DNA of 6,813 bases, from NCBI GenBank assembly GCA_950060715.1, contig CATLVA010000079.1, positions 1-6,813 of the forward strand, in the 5' to 3' direction. The notes under the pieces are model-generated. The model was given only the letters and a program-made list of their open reading frames with translations, made no database searches and was not told where the DNA came from. This document shows positions 6,701 to 6,813 of the stretch, piece after piece. Numbering within the stretch: the stretch's first letter is position 1; every line of letters starts with the position of its first letter. Source of the stretch: an uncultured Oligoflexia bacterium. Lineage in GTDB: Bacteria > Bdellovibrionota > Bacteriovoracia > Bacteriovoracales > Bacteriovoracaceae. Both the position numbers and the translations under genes were made by a program.

Positions 6701-6813
6701 AGAGATATGAGATCCTCACGACTGAACCGACCAAGTAAAGGAACACCCAGATGAAAACTTTCAAGGCCAGTGTATCTATGAACTAAGATACTAAACACAC
6801 TCGCAAATAAAAC
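3784..6813 (-). CDS. NRPS terminal module C-A-T-TE, predicted glycine-activating (5' end outside window)
   Basis: 1009 residues are visible and the frame is open through the right edge, so GTG at 6798 is not the true start. Numbering from 6813: end of a condensation domain, about 1-195 (VFSILVHRYTGLESFHLGVP onward; the HHxxxDG half is missing). Adenylation domain, about 200-665, with all cores: NYQEL, LKAGFTYLPID, FTSGSTGLPKG (334-344), FDIS (379-382), NMYGPTE (469-475), GELLIGG, YRTGDL (552-557), QVKIRGFRIEL, LPYYMIP and NRKVDR (catalytic Lys661). Carrier domain, about 680-755, FFEIGGNSM with phosphopantetheine Ser716. Type I thioesterase, about 775-1009: GGSMGG with Ser847, Asp874 in VIMFDT, His989 in APHDEF. 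The ten specificity positions read D-I-L-Q-C-G-M-V-W-K, close to known glycine codes of the DILQLGLIWK type. The thioesterase implies that this module releases the product. C-A-T-TE is also the order in EntF. The product is unknown. Confidence 0.95.
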   Translation of the reverse strand, partial: VLFASVFSILVHRYTGLESFHLGVPLLGRFSREDLISLGFYASTSLLPINIDLSSTLKTINNIRGSVNQHRCFSKVGFEKIKEAFSDEVYKIFYMYQDFSLKKFEMAGIEYERKHLNSGLPHSDLDLWIANYADHIEGGFHFSPDLFLPETVERFQEDFLFILNDLTEESDKSLQEIGLSFEHKEALSKFGHGKKDEFQDSWLVSFEQFAEKYPNEVAIETKNSQMNYQELSSYSNKIANYLRSRFSKPEIIAVELSRSPKLIGVLLGILKAGFTYLPIDPKFPDERISYMKDYAKAVYTFTDESLKEIENEFGNYEQDNESEVSVRNSAYVIFTSGSTGLPKGVEISLRAMSNFLFAMKNELNIKKIDTLCAVTTLSFDISVLEVFLPLICGAKIYLADDEEARSPNELVQIIDSRNITFMQATPTTWKLMLSFGWKGKTDLKALCGGEKLPFELVNSLDGKVAKLWNMYGPTETTVWSTLKEIKLGGNFISVGKPISNTELLVLDNSDNMVPVGAVGELLIGGLGVANGYLFDQAKTKEKFISVGEKIFYRTGDLARYTGKGEIQILGRNDTQVKIRGFRIELEEIEYKIKSYDGVKDCVCAVQEVDNQKKVLVAFCVVDAESLDEKSIRSFLKVRLPYYMIPDQFKIIDGVPLTPNRKVDRSQLESQIVAVATRQGRAPETEVEKKLAEIWRVQLNRKLIYKEDNFFEIGGNSMIAMRIFHEIENLYHCNLELSELFQFPRLEDLSKRIQVVLKTGKKEFSNLLKLNEGSEKNQVFFFHAIGGNILNYKVFVDSINDYRCFGLQSTGVDGFNINMSSIRELAKSYAEQMLSLAGDTPFVLVGGSMGGILAYEVGKILNEHHKTVKRVIMFDTAVPTANLDNIEQSNRKIKKGFRSFGVDQVKRRFLGVMNTIFQLFNRPLPMIFRGPLLEFYNFMATRNYTPSKTNIDIYLIRIPLKKHGQHSKRDLGWGDYTTGSIEVDYVDAPHDEFVESPEVAKIFSQYLRKI

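Noticed and set aside
6796..6798. GTG as the start of the NRPS gene
   Set aside because: The frame continues upstream to the window edge, and the residues there continue the middle of a condensation domain, so the gene begins outside the window.
1..6813. CRISPR array, tRNA, insertion sequence or attachment site
   Set aside because: No regularly spaced repeats, cloverleaf-like sequence, transposase or terminal inverted repeats were seen.

Overview
The window is AT-rich DNA of a bacterial chromosome, with Gram-negative features: a secreted protein with a Sec signal, a CspA-type cold-shock gene, and a RimK/GNAT-C39 pair of proteobacterial style. The overall protein style and low GC would fit the Bdellovibrionota/Bacteriovoracales or an AT-rich proteobacterium. 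This is a weak inference, since no rRNA or other taxonomic marker is present. I see no tRNA, rRNA, CRISPR array, insertion sequence or integrase.

Layout from left to right. (1) Positions 1-1190, minus strand: a RimK-like ATP-grasp ligase with the RLAN N-terminal domain, cut by the left edge. (2) A 71-bp divergent intergenic region with a consensus-like extended -10 promoter. (3) Positions 1262-2368, plus strand: a GNAT acetyltransferase fused to a C39-like (papain-fold) cysteine peptidase. Genes 1 and 3 are the classic partners of a predicted but largely uncharacterised peptide-ligation and modification system. (4) A strong hairpin terminator, then a 65-residue cold-shock protein on the minus strand with a recognisable promoter and a leader of about 130 nt holding two possible stem-loops. 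(5) An AT-rich intergenic stretch with two interrupted inverted repeats. (6) Positions 2931-3782, plus strand: a secreted endonuclease/exonuclease/phosphatase-fold (EEP) hydrolase. (7) Positions 3784-6813, minus strand, cut by the right edge: the terminal part of a nonribosomal peptide synthetase (end of C domain, then A, T and TE domains).

How the genes work together: genes 1 and 3 very probably act together, with the ligase adding amino acids or forming peptides and the partner acetylating and/or cleaving. The NRPS is the last module of an assembly line. Its specificity residues read close to a glycine code, and its C-A-T-TE order and the look of its condensation domain recall EntF/DhbF-type siderophore synthetases. 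The cold-shock and EEP genes appear to be independent single-gene units. The EEP and NRPS genes converge with only one base between their stop codons.
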